Shown here piece after piece: positions 16,800 to 24,837 of a stretch of 64,000 nucleotides of DNA. The position numbers and the translations under genes were made by a program. Within the stretch, counting starts at the first letter, position 1. The number at the start of each line of letters is the position of its first letter. Below the pieces are notes generated by a model, which worked only from the letters and a program-made list of their open reading frames with translations, was not told the origin of the DNA and did no database searches. The stretch comes from Actinomycetota bacterium (GTDB lineage Bacteria > Actinomycetota > Actinomycetes > Mycobacteriales > Pseudonocardiaceae): assembly GCA_021324675.1 (NCBI GenBank), contig JAJPIR010000142.1, forward strand, positions 1-64,000, given 5' to 3'.

Positions 16800-17762
16800 C
16801 TAGGACGCAGTCGAGCCGACCAGGGTTGCCAGCGCACCCGCGGCGGCGGTGACCACCGCTGGCAATGTGGCGTAGGAACGCACTGGCGCGGCGGACAGCA
16901 CGACCACCACGTAGCGCCAATTCGGGCCAACCAGACCGGTGCTGTTCATCACAGCGTTGGCACCGCTCGTTCCCCAGCCCTGCTTGATCGCCCAGCTGGT
17001 ATCGGGCATCCCGTTCGGAATCCCGAAATATTGATCAAAACCATCTGCGGCAACGTTCGGGGCATCGGACAATGCGCCAAGGATCAAATCTTGATCGGTT
17101 TTGGGTAATTGATCGGCGAGGTACCGGTAAACAGTAACCATGTCCTGTGGCGTGATCTTCGTGTCACCCCACTCGCCAGGATCGCCGGGCGGCGCGGTGC
17201 CGGTGAGTCGCAGCAAGCTCGCCATCCGGGTCACGATGGCCGGACCACCACCGGCGGTCCACAACTCGTTGGCGATCTCGTCATCGCTGTTGGCCAGCAT
17301 CTGGTGCAGTTGCTGCTGCGTGCCGGCATCCGGGATCGTCCAGTTGTTCCTGGCCAGCACGTCCAACGCGATCAGCAGTTTGACCACGGACATGGACGCC
17401 ACCTGCTGATCGGCGTTCTGGCTGGCGACGATGCTGCCGGTGGTGCGGTCGAAGACCTCGTAACTGACCTGAGCATCAGGAAGCACCGCCTCCGTCGCCT
17501 GCTTGACCCGCGCCACCGTGGCTTCCTGGTCAACGACGGCGGACACCGGCGTACTGGCCACGATCGCCGGCGGGCTGGCCCACGGCGAGCTGGATGGCGG
17601 TGGTGGGCTGCCCGGAAGTGGCACGCTGGCCGCGGGTGGCGCGCTGGTCTGCCCCGCCTCCGCAGTCGCGCGATGGACGATCGGAGCTACTGCCGCCGAC
17701 GCCAACCCGGCGCCGGTAATGCACAGCAGTACCGTCATGGCGGGTATGAATAGGCGTCGCAT
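16800..17762 (-). CDS. Exported class-A beta-lactamase-like serine hydrolase
   Basis: A 320-residue protein with a signal peptide (LFIPAMTVLLCITGAGLASAA), a long Pro/Ser/Ala-rich spacer (about residues 40-75), and a penicillin-binding/beta-lactamase-2 type domain. The SxxK motif is SVVK (in VASMSVVKLLIALDV); the second motif appears as SDD (LANSDDEIANELW) instead of SDN; the third as KQGWGTSG instead of KTG. It is more likely a divergent cell-wall-associated serine hydrolase of the mycobacterial type than a true beta-lactamase. Start ATG 17762. It converges on gnd. Confidence 0.8.
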   Translation of the reverse strand: MRRLFIPAMTVLLCITGAGLASAAVAPIVHRATAEAGQTSAPPAASVPLPGSPPPPSSSPWASPPAIVASTPVSAVVDQEATVARVKQATEAVLPDAQVSYEVFDRTTGSIVASQNADQQVASMSVVKLLIALDVLARNNWTIPDAGTQQQLHQMLANSDDEIANELWTAGGGPAIVTRMASLLRLTGTAPPGDPGEWGDTKITPQDMVTVYRYLADQLPKTDQDLILGALSDAPNVAADGFDQYFGIPNGMPDTSWAIKQGWGTSGANAVMNSTGLVGPNWRYVVVVLSAAPVRSYATLPAVVTAAAGALATLVGSTAS

Positions 17763-17911
17763 GCCCGCTACGTCGCCGCGGCGGCCGGCATCTTTACGGC
17801 TTTTGGATATTTCCCAAGGAGTTCACAGGAAAATAACAGATTAGAATCGGTGAATGTGGCTGCCCGCAAGAATGCAAATACTGAACGTAGCGCAATATAG
17901 CTACTGGGCGA

Positions 17912-19390
17912 TTAGCGGGTGTACCGGTGCTTAACTCCTGGCGGGAAGTATTCCGGATCACGATTACGATGCAGGGTTACCCGCGGTAGCTGGCGTTGCG
18001 GCGGCGTGTAGTGGGCGAACTCGCTGTTGAGCCGTCGCAGCTGCGCGGCGATCGCCTGCGCTACCGCATCCCGGATCTGGTCGCTTCCGGCCACCCCCGG
18101 AGCGAGCTCGACAGCAATCGCCAGGTAGCGATCGCGATCGGCATCCTCCCTGGACTCCATGACGAACTTGCCGGTGACCCAGGCTGCGACCGGTGGTTGT
18201 TCCAGACCGACCGTGACGTTCTCCGGGTAGATGTTCGCCCCGTAGTACGACACGGCAAACTGCGAACGCCCGAAGACGTGCACGAACGGAAGTTCGCGGA
18301 TGCACTGCCGGCCACGGCCCGCAAGCTCGGCGACCGGATCGAAGCCGTGGTCGGCGAGGAAGGCAAGCATGCCATCGAAGGGCGTCAGGCCACCGGTGTC
18401 AGCGATGTGGTAGCGGATCAACGGGATCCCGTTGTCGCCGCTGAACAGCAGCGTGGAGCCGTGGGTCTCGAACAGCCTGGTGCGCGGGTCGTACTGGGCG
18501 AGGGTGGGTAACCGCGACTGGCCGAACAGCTCCCGCGCGGTCTCCGGATGCTGCGCCAGGTAGCGGCGGATGCAGATGGACAGTGGTGTCTCGGTGGCGA
18601 GCACGCCGGCATCGGCGGTGCCGTACAGCGACGCCGAGTCGAAGCACGGATCGGTGCCGCCGGTGCGCTGGCCCATCAGCGTGCGCCATTCCTCGCTGAA
18701 CACCTCGCCGGCCAGCACGAGCCTGACGCCGTAGTCCGGCCACGGCACGCCTCGGGCGAGGCCAGTGTCGACGACACCCTTGAGAAACGGCGGGTAGCCG
18801 AGCAGCACCACCTGCTCGAAATGCGGACCGAGCGCGGTGACCACTCGCAGTATCTCGTCGATGTCGCTGCCTGGGGTGATCACCGTGATCGGGTATCCCT
18901 TGACTGCCAGGTGCCGGCAGCAGCTCGTGGTGTACATCCCTCCGACCCAGCTGCCCAACGCGAAGCACACCACAGCCAGCGTCGTGCGCTGATCGGCTTC
19001 GAAGCTGTCGTGGAAGACCTGCTCGAAACGGGTGGCCACGGTGAACTCGTCGGCCACCGACCGTGGCCAGAAGGTGGGCTCGCCGGTGGAGCCGGACGAG
19101 ACGGCGATCATGTCGCAGCCGGTCAGCTGGCCACCGCGGCACAGCTGCGCCAGCGGATGCCGGCGCAGGTAGTTTTCCTTGGTCAGCAACGGCAGCGCGT
19201 GGAAGTCGTCGACCGTTCGCACCGCTGCCGGATCGATCCCGTGCTCAGCGAGAAACGCTTGGTAGGCGGGCACGGTGGCGGCCACCGATGCGAACAGCGC
19301 CAGCGCCCGCTGCTCCGCGTCTCCTGGAGCCGGCCGCACCAGCACCTCGTCCAACCGACTGCCTGGAAACCCCGCCATCGCCGCCCGCAC
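17912..19390 (-). CDS. Phenylacetate-CoA ligase-like (PaaK/F390 synthetase family) AMP-forming enzyme
   Basis: A 492-residue adenylate-forming enzyme. Visible are the early helix PLLTKENYLRRHPL, the P-loop-like MIAVSSGSTGEPTFWP (Ser/Gly/Thr-rich ATP loop), LYGTADAGVLATETP, and the distal RYHIADTGGL plus FGRSQFAVSYYGANIYPENV. The family activates aryl or other carboxylates as acyl-AMP/CoA; the substrate is not evident and no phenylacetate pathway genes are nearby. GTG 19390 is preceded by GAGGGG. A 15-base stretch just upstream (19409-19423, minus strand) is identical to one upstream of the OsmC-methyltransferase gene. Confidence 0.85.
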   Translation of the reverse strand: MRAAMAGFPGSRLDEVLVRPAPGDAEQRALALFASVAATVPAYQAFLAEHGIDPAAVRTVDDFHALPLLTKENYLRRHPLAQLCRGGQLTGCDMIAVSSGSTGEPTFWPRSVADEFTVATRFEQVFHDSFEADQRTTLAVVCFALGSWVGGMYTTSCCRHLAVKGYPITVITPGSDIDEILRVVTALGPHFEQVVLLGYPPFLKGVVDTGLARGVPWPDYGVRLVLAGEVFSEEWRTLMGQRTGGTDPCFDSASLYGTADAGVLATETPLSICIRRYLAQHPETARELFGQSRLPTLAQYDPRTRLFETHGSTLLFSGDNGIPLIRYHIADTGGLTPFDGMLAFLADHGFDPVAELAGRGRQCIRELPFVHVFGRSQFAVSYYGANIYPENVTVGLEQPPVAAWVTGKFVMESREDADRDRYLAIAVELAPGVAGSDQIRDAVAQAIAAQLRRLNSEFAHYTPPQRQLPRVTLHRNRDPEYFPPGVKHRYTR

Positions 19391-19875
19391 AGATCACACC
19401 CCTCACAGCGCGTTCTGGATCAAGTGGTCGAGGCCTTGCGACACTGATCGTCTTGGTGCCCTTGCCATCCGATCGATGGCAGCACAACGGAAATCTCATT
19501 TGCTTGTCGTCTACGCAAAATACCCGTTCGAAGTCCTCGACGATCAGCACCAGCAAAGTCTCGTCGTCCAGGACTCGGCGAGTAGGGGCAGGGGCATGCC
19601 CAGCAGGAGCTGGATATCGCCGGGCGTAGCACGCCGACGACGGTGCAACGGCGCCCGGAGCCGACCAAGAGTTCGGCTCGGCCGTGCTGGACGGCCGCAC
19701 CCCGTGCTCTGGAAACAGCCAGATCACTGCGTCATCCGCGAGCGAATCTGGCAATCCTTGCCGCATCATGGCCGGCAAGCCGCTAACGGTGCTGCTGCGG
19801 GTGGGCCAACGCGGGGTCGAGCACCGGCCGCTGATCGTCTGGCGATGATTCGGGAAGCGCTGGGCCCGCGGGCTC
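19391..19875. other. Intergenic region, possibly with a decayed gene
   Basis: About 485 bases between the PaaK-like gene and the ArsR regulator. Several overlapping open frames exist on the minus strand, with pieces that read like protein (for example TLLVLIVEDFERVF) but no continuous family-like frame or SD. It may hold a decayed gene; I cannot name it. The PaaK-like promoter lies at the left end. Confidence 0.35.
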
Positions 19876-20250
19876 CTATCCGGCTGATCTTCCTCGGGAC
19901 GTCGTCGACACCGTCATCGATGAACCGGCGGTACGAAGGTCTTCTAGTAGCTCGACTTGCCCGGACAATACGCCGGTCAGGATCGCGCGAGCCGTGGCGA
20001 GCAATTCGGCCACGCAGGGGCTGGTCAACGAGTAGTAGACGTTGGAACCCTCCTTGCGCGTGGCCACCAGACCCGCTCGCCGCAACACCGCCAACTGCTG
20101 TGACAGGTTCGCCGGCTCGATGCCCACCACCGATAGCATCTCGCTCACCGCGTGCTCACGCTCGCTGAGCAGTTCCAGCACCCGGATCCGCGCGGGGTGC
20201 CCCAAGGTTTTGAAGAACTCGGCCTTGAGCTGATACAGCGGCCTACTCAC
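19876..20250 (-). CDS. ArsR family transcriptional regulator
   Basis: A 124-residue winged-helix repressor. The fold is clear: FFKTLGHPARIRVLELLSEREHAVSEM, recognition helix EPANLSQQLAVLRRAGLV, and the wing RKEGSNVYYSL. There is no ELCVCDL-type metal motif, so metal sensing is not supported; similar proteins sense sulphur species or regulate transporters. A C-terminal tail of about 25 residues is low in structure. It is followed by no obvious target gene on the same strand. Confidence 0.88.
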   Translation of the reverse strand: MSRPLYQLKAEFFKTLGHPARIRVLELLSEREHAVSEMLSVVGIEPANLSQQLAVLRRAGLVATRKEGSNVYYSLTSPCVAELLATARAILTGVLSGQVELLEDLRTAGSSMTVSTTSRGRSAG

Positions 20251-20485
20251 TTAAATCAGCTCCGCCGGAATAACCCCCGCAGAGCGCGACGCCGCGGGCA
20301 CCTGAGTGCTGCCCTCGTTCGTCATACCCGGCGATCCTCCTTCGTCCGCACATCGAGAACCAGCCATGCCCGTACCTCAAGATACACTAGTTTCGTGACC
20401 TAGCAAGTATTGTAACAGTTAATTGCATGATTTCTAAAATGTAGCTATATTGCGTACGGAGGCAATGGGAAGGGAGTTAACGGTC

Positions 20486-20683
20486 GTGATCGAGGAGCTA
20501 CAGACACAGATCAAGGCGGTTCAGCGCAACCTCGTCCTCGCAGGCGACGCCGGCCTGCCCTACGAGGTTTACCTGCACCGCGTGCGCCTGCAAGGCCTGG
20601 TGGACCTGGCCGCACACCGTGGCCTCGACGTCGCGACCTGGGTGGATGGCTCACGGCTGCCGATTACCTTGACCGAGGGATGA
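20486..20683 (+). CDS. Small conserved-looking helical protein
   Basis: A 65-residue product from GTG 20486, preceded by GGAAGGGAG at 8 bases; a longer reading from TTG 20450 lacks a usable SD. The N-terminal helix (IEELQTQIKAVQRNLVLAGDAGLPYEVYLHRVRL) is amphipathic and the rest is short and compact. The family is not recognised. An AT-rich promoter-like stretch (20395-20460) precedes it. Confidence 0.5.
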   Translation: MIEELQTQIKAVQRNLVLAGDAGLPYEVYLHRVRLQGLVDLAAHRGLDVATWVDGSRLPITLTEG

Positions 20684-20985
20684 GTAGCGGTGGTCGCGCG
20701 GCGTGGGGCAGCGGTGCACGCTGGGCGCGCCGGTCTCCTCGCCTCGATGCTCCCGGAGCTGACGGCACCATGGTCGCCGTGTAGAGGTCGTGTCTCGCCC
20801 GCGGGCGGTAGGCCCGACAGCGCGAGATTCTTCGCAGACTTACCACACCCGTACGCACATCCAGGTTCGGTCAGCGCTGCATCCGTATGCCTGCGCCCGA
20901 AAGGGAGATACGTGACGACGGCAGCCGACGCCGACACGTTCGTGTAGTTGACCGAAGACGCCAAGCCCACGTCGCAGGAGAGGAC
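20684..20985. other. Intergenic region, no gene seen
   Basis: About 300 bases ahead of the MarR gene. Open frames here are short and lack SD or recognisable sequence. It presumably carries the marR-type promoter. Confidence 0.35.
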
Positions 20986-21519
20986 ATGGCGACTGGTCAT
21001 CAACGCGGCCAGCGCGGGGCCGGCCCTAGCGGCGTGCCATCGAGCAGCAATAGTCCCGTACCGCAGTCTGATAGCGCGGTGGCGAGGCCCGGGACGACCG
21101 TGGTCACGGCCGAGGATGTCGATTGGCTCGTGGGACGCCTGCAAGCGATGGTCACTGCCACCCCCGCTGTCTGGGCGGGCCGCGGGATGACCCTGCAGCA
21201 GCTCACCGCGCTGCACTTCATCACTGCATTGGCACCAGCTACGCCCACCGACCTCGCCGATGCGCTGAATATCAAGCTTCCAGCCGCGTCCGCCATGATC
21301 GATCGGCTGGTACGGACGGGGCTGGTGGCGCGCATACCCGACCCGCAGGACCGCCGGCGGGTCCAGCTGATCATCACCGACGCCGCCCAACCAATAGTGA
21401 CCGGCACTGACGCAGACACCGCCCGACGTCTTAAGGCCCTGCTGCATGCCATGAGTACCCAGACTCGCCGCCCACTCATGGACATTCTCATCGACACCGT
21501 ACGACGGTCCGCCCACTAG
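20986..21519 (+). CDS. MarR family transcriptional regulator
   Basis: A 177-residue winged-helix regulator. After a Ser/Gly/Pro-rich N-terminal extension of about 35 residues comes the MarR core: MTLQQLTALHFITALAPATPTDLADAL, recognition helix LPAASAMIDRLVRTGLVARI, and the wing DPQDRRRVQLIITD. ATG 20986 follows GGAGAGG. Such proteins respond to small phenolic or oxidative ligands. No divergent partner exists; the nearest downstream gene is the repeat lipoprotein. Confidence 0.85.
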   Translation: MATGHQRGQRGAGPSGVPSSSNSPVPQSDSAVARPGTTVVTAEDVDWLVGRLQAMVTATPAVWAGRGMTLQQLTALHFITALAPATPTDLADALNIKLPAASAMIDRLVRTGLVARIPDPQDRRRVQLIITDAAQPIVTGTDADTARRLKALLHAMSTQTRRPLMDILIDTVRRSAH

Positions 21520-21757
21520 CCACCAAAAGCCTTCTCCCATCGGCTCGCTTGGCCAAGATCTTCAGCAATGCGTGGCGGCCGATGGCCCTCGTACACGCTG
21601 ACCCGATCGCCCCGATCCTGGACATCAGACGATAACCGTTCGGTAACGATCGGCCGGGTTCTGTGCTGCTGGTGCGCTGCGGGGTAGCCGTGAGTATCGG
21701 CGCTGTGCACAAGCTGGCGCCGACTGAAGTAAACACCCACTGGTAAGGGGAAACGCC

Positions 21758-22672
21758 TTGAACACGAAACGACGCGCTCGAGCGCGGACGGGTCTGGTCG
21801 CTATCGCGGCGTCGTCGGCGCTGGCCCTCGGCGCTTGCGGTGGTGGACATGCAGGCGGGCAGCAGGGTGGCGCCGCCCAGGGCGGTGGTAATGCCGGTGC
21901 GGGCGGGAGCAATGCATGCGCCGCCGCCAGCCAGGTTCTGAACAAGACACAGACCTACGCCGGTAAGCAGGTCACCACGACCGGAACGGTGGGCCAGGTC
22001 GTCGGCCCCCACGCCTTCACCGTGACCACCGGCGGCAACACCTCGGGCGGCACGGCCCAAACGGTGCTTGCGGTGGAAAAAGAGACTGTGTCGCTGACCC
22101 CGGGCTCTTCCGTGGAGGTCACCGGGAAATTTGAGCCGACGTTCAGCACCGACCAGGCGCAAGCCTTCACCGGGGGCACCCTCGACCAAGCCACCTTGAC
22201 CGCCTACGACGGCAAGCCCTACATCCAGGCCGTGTTCGCCGGGCCGGCCAGCGCCAACCTGAGCCGCAGCCAAGGCGGCATCTTGGGCATCGGCAGTAAT
22301 GGCTGCGGCTCTGCCAACGAGGTTTTGAACGACACGCAGTCCTACACCGGCCAGCAGGTCACGATTGCCGGAGCGGTCGGGCAGGTTGTTGGCCCGCATG
22401 CCTTCACGGTGACCGCCAGCGGCAACGCCCAGGGCGCCAAGCCGCAAACGGTGCTTGCCGTGGCGAAGGAGACCACGTCGCTTACCGTGGGCTCCCCCGT
22501 GCAAGTCACCGGCATATTGCAACCCGCGTTCACGACCAACCAGGCACAGGCCTTCACCGGGGGCACCCTCGACCAGGCCGCATTGACCGCCTACGACGGC
22601 AAGCCCTACATCCAGGGCGTGTTCGCCGGGCCGGTCAGCGCCAATCTCAGCGGCGGCCAGGGGGCCGGCTAG
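21758..22672 (+). CDS. Lipoprotein with two tandem OB-like repeats
   Basis: A 304-residue lipoprotein. The signal ends in the lipobox LGAC (Cys27), followed by a Gly/Gln/Ala-rich linker. Two homologous modules of about 110 residues follow (about 53-165 and 182-295), each with VLN-T-Q-Y-G-QVT, VGQVVGPHAFTVT, a QTVLAV strand, VQVTG, QAQAFTGGTLDQA and LTAYDGKPYIQ. The pattern resembles the small beta-barrel repeats seen in some actinobacterial secreted proteins; function unknown. Start TTG 21758, preceded by AAGGGG. It overlaps the convergent STAS gene by 26 bases. Confidence 0.75.
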   Translation: MNTKRRARARTGLVAIAASSALALGACGGGHAGGQQGGAAQGGGNAGAGGSNACAAASQVLNKTQTYAGKQVTTTGTVGQVVGPHAFTVTTGGNTSGGTAQTVLAVEKETVSLTPGSSVEVTGKFEPTFSTDQAQAFTGGTLDQATLTAYDGKPYIQAVFAGPASANLSRSQGGILGIGSNGCGSANEVLNDTQSYTGQQVTIAGAVGQVVGPHAFTVTASGNAQGAKPQTVLAVAKETTSLTVGSPVQVTGILQPAFTTNQAQAFTGGTLDQAALTAYDGKPYIQGVFAGPVSANLSGGQGAG

Positions 22673-23150
22673 GGCCGCTGACGCCGGAATGAGCGCGGGC
22701 ACAGCGGCTCTCCGCGTGAGGGCGCCCGTTCCGGTGACCGCCGGTGCATGGTGCCGCAGCTGGCAATCTGTCAAACAGACAGCCGAGTTTAGCTGCGTGC
22801 AGCGCGCGAGCCGCAGCGCGGCTCATGCCCCTGAGTTGCAATGTGGTGCCTTGGTGAGTAGCGGCTGCCTTAGTCTTGATCAACACGGTGAGTCCGGTCG
22901 CTCCCATGAAGGAGACCTGGCTGAGATCGACGATCAGACGTACAGGTCGGCTGGCAAGGGCTTTGTCGAGGTGGCTTTGCAGCGAGGGTCCGGTGAGCAT
23001 GTCTACTTCACCGGCCACGCGGGTCACCACGATTGCCTGGTCGTGCTGCAGCACGGTGACCCGGAGTAGGTCAATGCCGCTGAGGTCGCAGGGGGATTGG
23101 GCACCCGAGACGAAATCGGCCGTCGGCTTAGGTGCGTTTTCGGCGGCCAT
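22647..23150 (-). CDS. STAS-domain anti-sigma-factor antagonist-like protein
   Basis: A 167-residue protein whose residues about 24-125 form a STAS domain (VTRVAGEVDMLTGPSLQSHL, VRLIVDLSQVSFMGATGLTVL, TTLQLRGMSRAAARAL). In SpoIIAA-type antagonists the phosphorylated Ser sits in D-S-S-G-L; here the aligned segment is G-A-T-G-L, so the usual Ser is Ala with a Thr next to it. A Pro/Arg/Gly-rich tail of about 35 residues follows. ATG 23150 follows AGGAGG. No anti-sigma kinase gene is adjacent. Confidence 0.75.
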   Translation of the reverse strand: MAAENAPKPTADFVSGAQSPCDLSGIDLLRVTVLQHDQAIVVTRVAGEVDMLTGPSLQSHLDKALASRPVRLIVDLSQVSFMGATGLTVLIKTKAAATHQGTTLQLRGMSRAAARALHAAKLGCLFDRLPAAAPCTGGHRNGRPHAESRCARAHSGVSGPSRPPGRR

Positions 23151-23848
23151 GAAACCTCCTGCCCTGACGAGCGCGCTTCGCGTCGGCGGCGCGCTCGCCA
23201 CCACCGTGCTCCACCTCCTGATCAAAAACAACAAAAGTTAGCAAAATTTTCCCTCTCCGGGTCAACAAGGTCGCCAGCAGGCGCTCAGGTTCGTGATGCT
23301 GACCGCCTGCGGCATCACTCACGGGTCGCGTCCAAGGGCGCGATCACCTCGGCGATGTCCAACACCTGGCGGTGCTGATCACCTTCGGTCGCCACCACGT
23401 CTGTGGCCACTAGGGGCGCGCGTCACCTGCTGTGGGCAGCCTTTGCAGATCACTATCGGTGCCGTCGACCTGTGGTGTGGGTCGCGCCCGGGTCCGTTGA
23501 GCCAACCGTGACTGGACGCGGAGGTCGTCGTGCCCAGCCGTGTCGTCTCCCCCACCAAGCCGTGACCGTCCTGGTCCCACGCTCGGGTGGACTCGCAGGT
23601 CCTCGGATATCTGCGCGCCAATGCCCAAAGCAGATCGGCAAGCTGTATCTGTGACCTCGATGGGGTTTTTATAGACGGTGGGGCGATGGCCCTGTTGATG
23701 TGCGCCGAGCTGGCACGACCCGGGTTGCAGTTCTTGTCCGTGGAACAGGACAACCAGCTGTTCACCCGGGTTGAACGCCTTTTCTTACTGGCTCTTTTTG
23801 TAAATTCACACCGTCATACGCTGCGCTCATCGAGGCTTACGTATGAAA
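23151..23848. other. Long region without a supported gene
   Basis: About 700 bases. Frames are open here and there on both strands, but none has an SD plus a recognisable protein. One minus-strand piece (about 23412 to 23310) reads VATDVVATEGDQHRQVLDIA and could be the end of a decayed gene. I can only call it non-coding or relic sequence. Confidence 0.35.
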
Positions 23849-23882
23849 TCAGGGGTCACCCCGTGGCCGAGGCGACCCCTGA
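23849..23882 (-). terminator. Hairpin terminator downstream of the disordered-protein gene
   Basis: Arms TCAGGGGTC (23849-23857) and GACCCCTGA (23874-23882) with a 16-base loop, just past the stop at 23898. There is no strong U-run. Confidence 0.5.
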
Positions 23883-23897
23883 CGCTGCGCCCGGCGC

Positions 23898-24299
23898 TCA
23901 GCTGCTCTGTAATACTTCTGGACTGTCCGGGTGGGCATTCTTCGTGCGGCCACCGACGCCGATATCCAACTGGTCAGACACGTGCGCTTCGTGTGAGCGA
24001 CCGTACATCTTCTCGTTGCCTCGGTTGCCTTTGGAGACTCCTACACCCAGTGGACTGGCTGCGGTGGTATCGGTCGCTGAAACACCCTCACGTTCGGCTT
24101 GGGAAATCTGCCGAGGGCCCGCCACGGTGCCCTCACCCATCTTCTGTGGGTCCCTGGCCAGGTCGGCTTGGCTTGGCCCGCTGGTCTGACGGCCCTCATA
24201 CGGGGGAACGAGGCCTCCAGGCACTTGCTTGCCTCCCGTATAGGCATTCGGTTCCCGAGGAAGGGGTGCCTTCGCCGGATGAATAGGCTGCTCGCTCAT
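23898..24299 (-). CDS. Intrinsically disordered hydrophilic protein (paralogue of the 44795-45211 product)
   Basis: A 133-residue protein rich in Gly, Pro, Ser, Glu, Gln and Thr, with no Trp and no hydrophobic core, hence probably disordered. It aligns end to end with the product of 44795-45211: both have P-R-E-P near the start, PGG...PPYE-x-RQ, A-G-P-R, T-D-T, G-V-G, E-x-YGRS-x-EA, and end N-x-x-PDSP. Such shared islands show common descent. Function unknown; composition recalls hydrophilin or LEA-like stress proteins. ATG 24299 has AAGGAG ten bases before it. Confidence 0.65.
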   Translation of the reverse strand: MSEQPIHPAKAPLPREPNAYTGGKQVPGGLVPPYEGRQTSGPSQADLARDPQKMGEGTVAGPRQISQAEREGVSATDTTAASPLGVGVSKGNRGNEKMYGRSHEAHVSDQLDIGVGGRTKNAHPDSPEVLQSS

Positions 24300-24837
24300 A
24301 CTGTTCTGGCTCCTTCGCATTTCTCATCGACTGCTGAACTTCGAAGTAGCCGGGCAACTCATCGCAATCGACACCATCTCCTACGGCTCGATCGCATCTT
24401 ATAGTCTACCCGTTCGACGCACCGGCAAACGACAAGAAGCCGCTGAGACGCAGTTCCGGCGATGCGGCAGAATGTGAAAAATTTCTCATCATCCGTCTGC
24501 GTTACACCACGCCTCGATACGTGTGATATAATTTTGCTTCGGGTCTTTGCGCACTTTGCTGGGTTACTTCGGATAAGATCGATACCGCTTCAGCGACAGC
24601 CTAGTTCCCGTCCTAGCCGTAACCCGCAGAGTTGGGGACCGCAGCGACGATCACCGTCATCCGGTGGTTCAGGTCGGAGATCAAACCCTTACGAGCGTAG
24701 CGGGATGAGATCCGCTTCGAGTCGACGTAGATGAGCGCAACCGTGAGACCGGCCCACAATGATGTCCCACCGCCGGGAGTTTCTCGGTGGTACATCTAGC
24801 GAGGTGTTTTGATCCAGAACGCGGTGGAGGGGTTACG
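24300..24837. other. Intergenic region with AT-rich promoter-like segment
   Basis: About 540 bases with no supported gene between divergent genes. At 24440-24560 the sequence is AT-rich and contains a perfect TATAAT (24527-24532). It must contain promoters for both the disordered-protein gene and the OsmC fusion, and leaves room for a small RNA. Confidence 0.4.
24502..24532 (+). promoter_or_regulatory. Possible promoter with consensus -10 box
   Basis: TTACAC at 24502-24507 and TATAAT at 24527-24532, spaced 19 bases, slightly longer than ideal. A perfect TATAAT is uncommon in such GC-rich sequence. The nearest gene downstream on the plus strand starts about 300 bases away, so the transcript would have a long leader or be a separate small RNA. 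Confidence 0.35.

Noticed and set aside
19245-19778. Minus-strand 177-codon frame overlapping the PaaK-like start
   Set aside because: It overlaps the start of a clear gene and its tail is Gly/Arg/Ala-rich filler, typical of a shadow frame; no family match.
23310-23412. Minus-strand fragment reading VATDVVATEGDQHRQVLDIA
   Set aside because: It looks protein-like but has an in-frame stop just upstream and is only about 34 codons, so it may be a relic at most.
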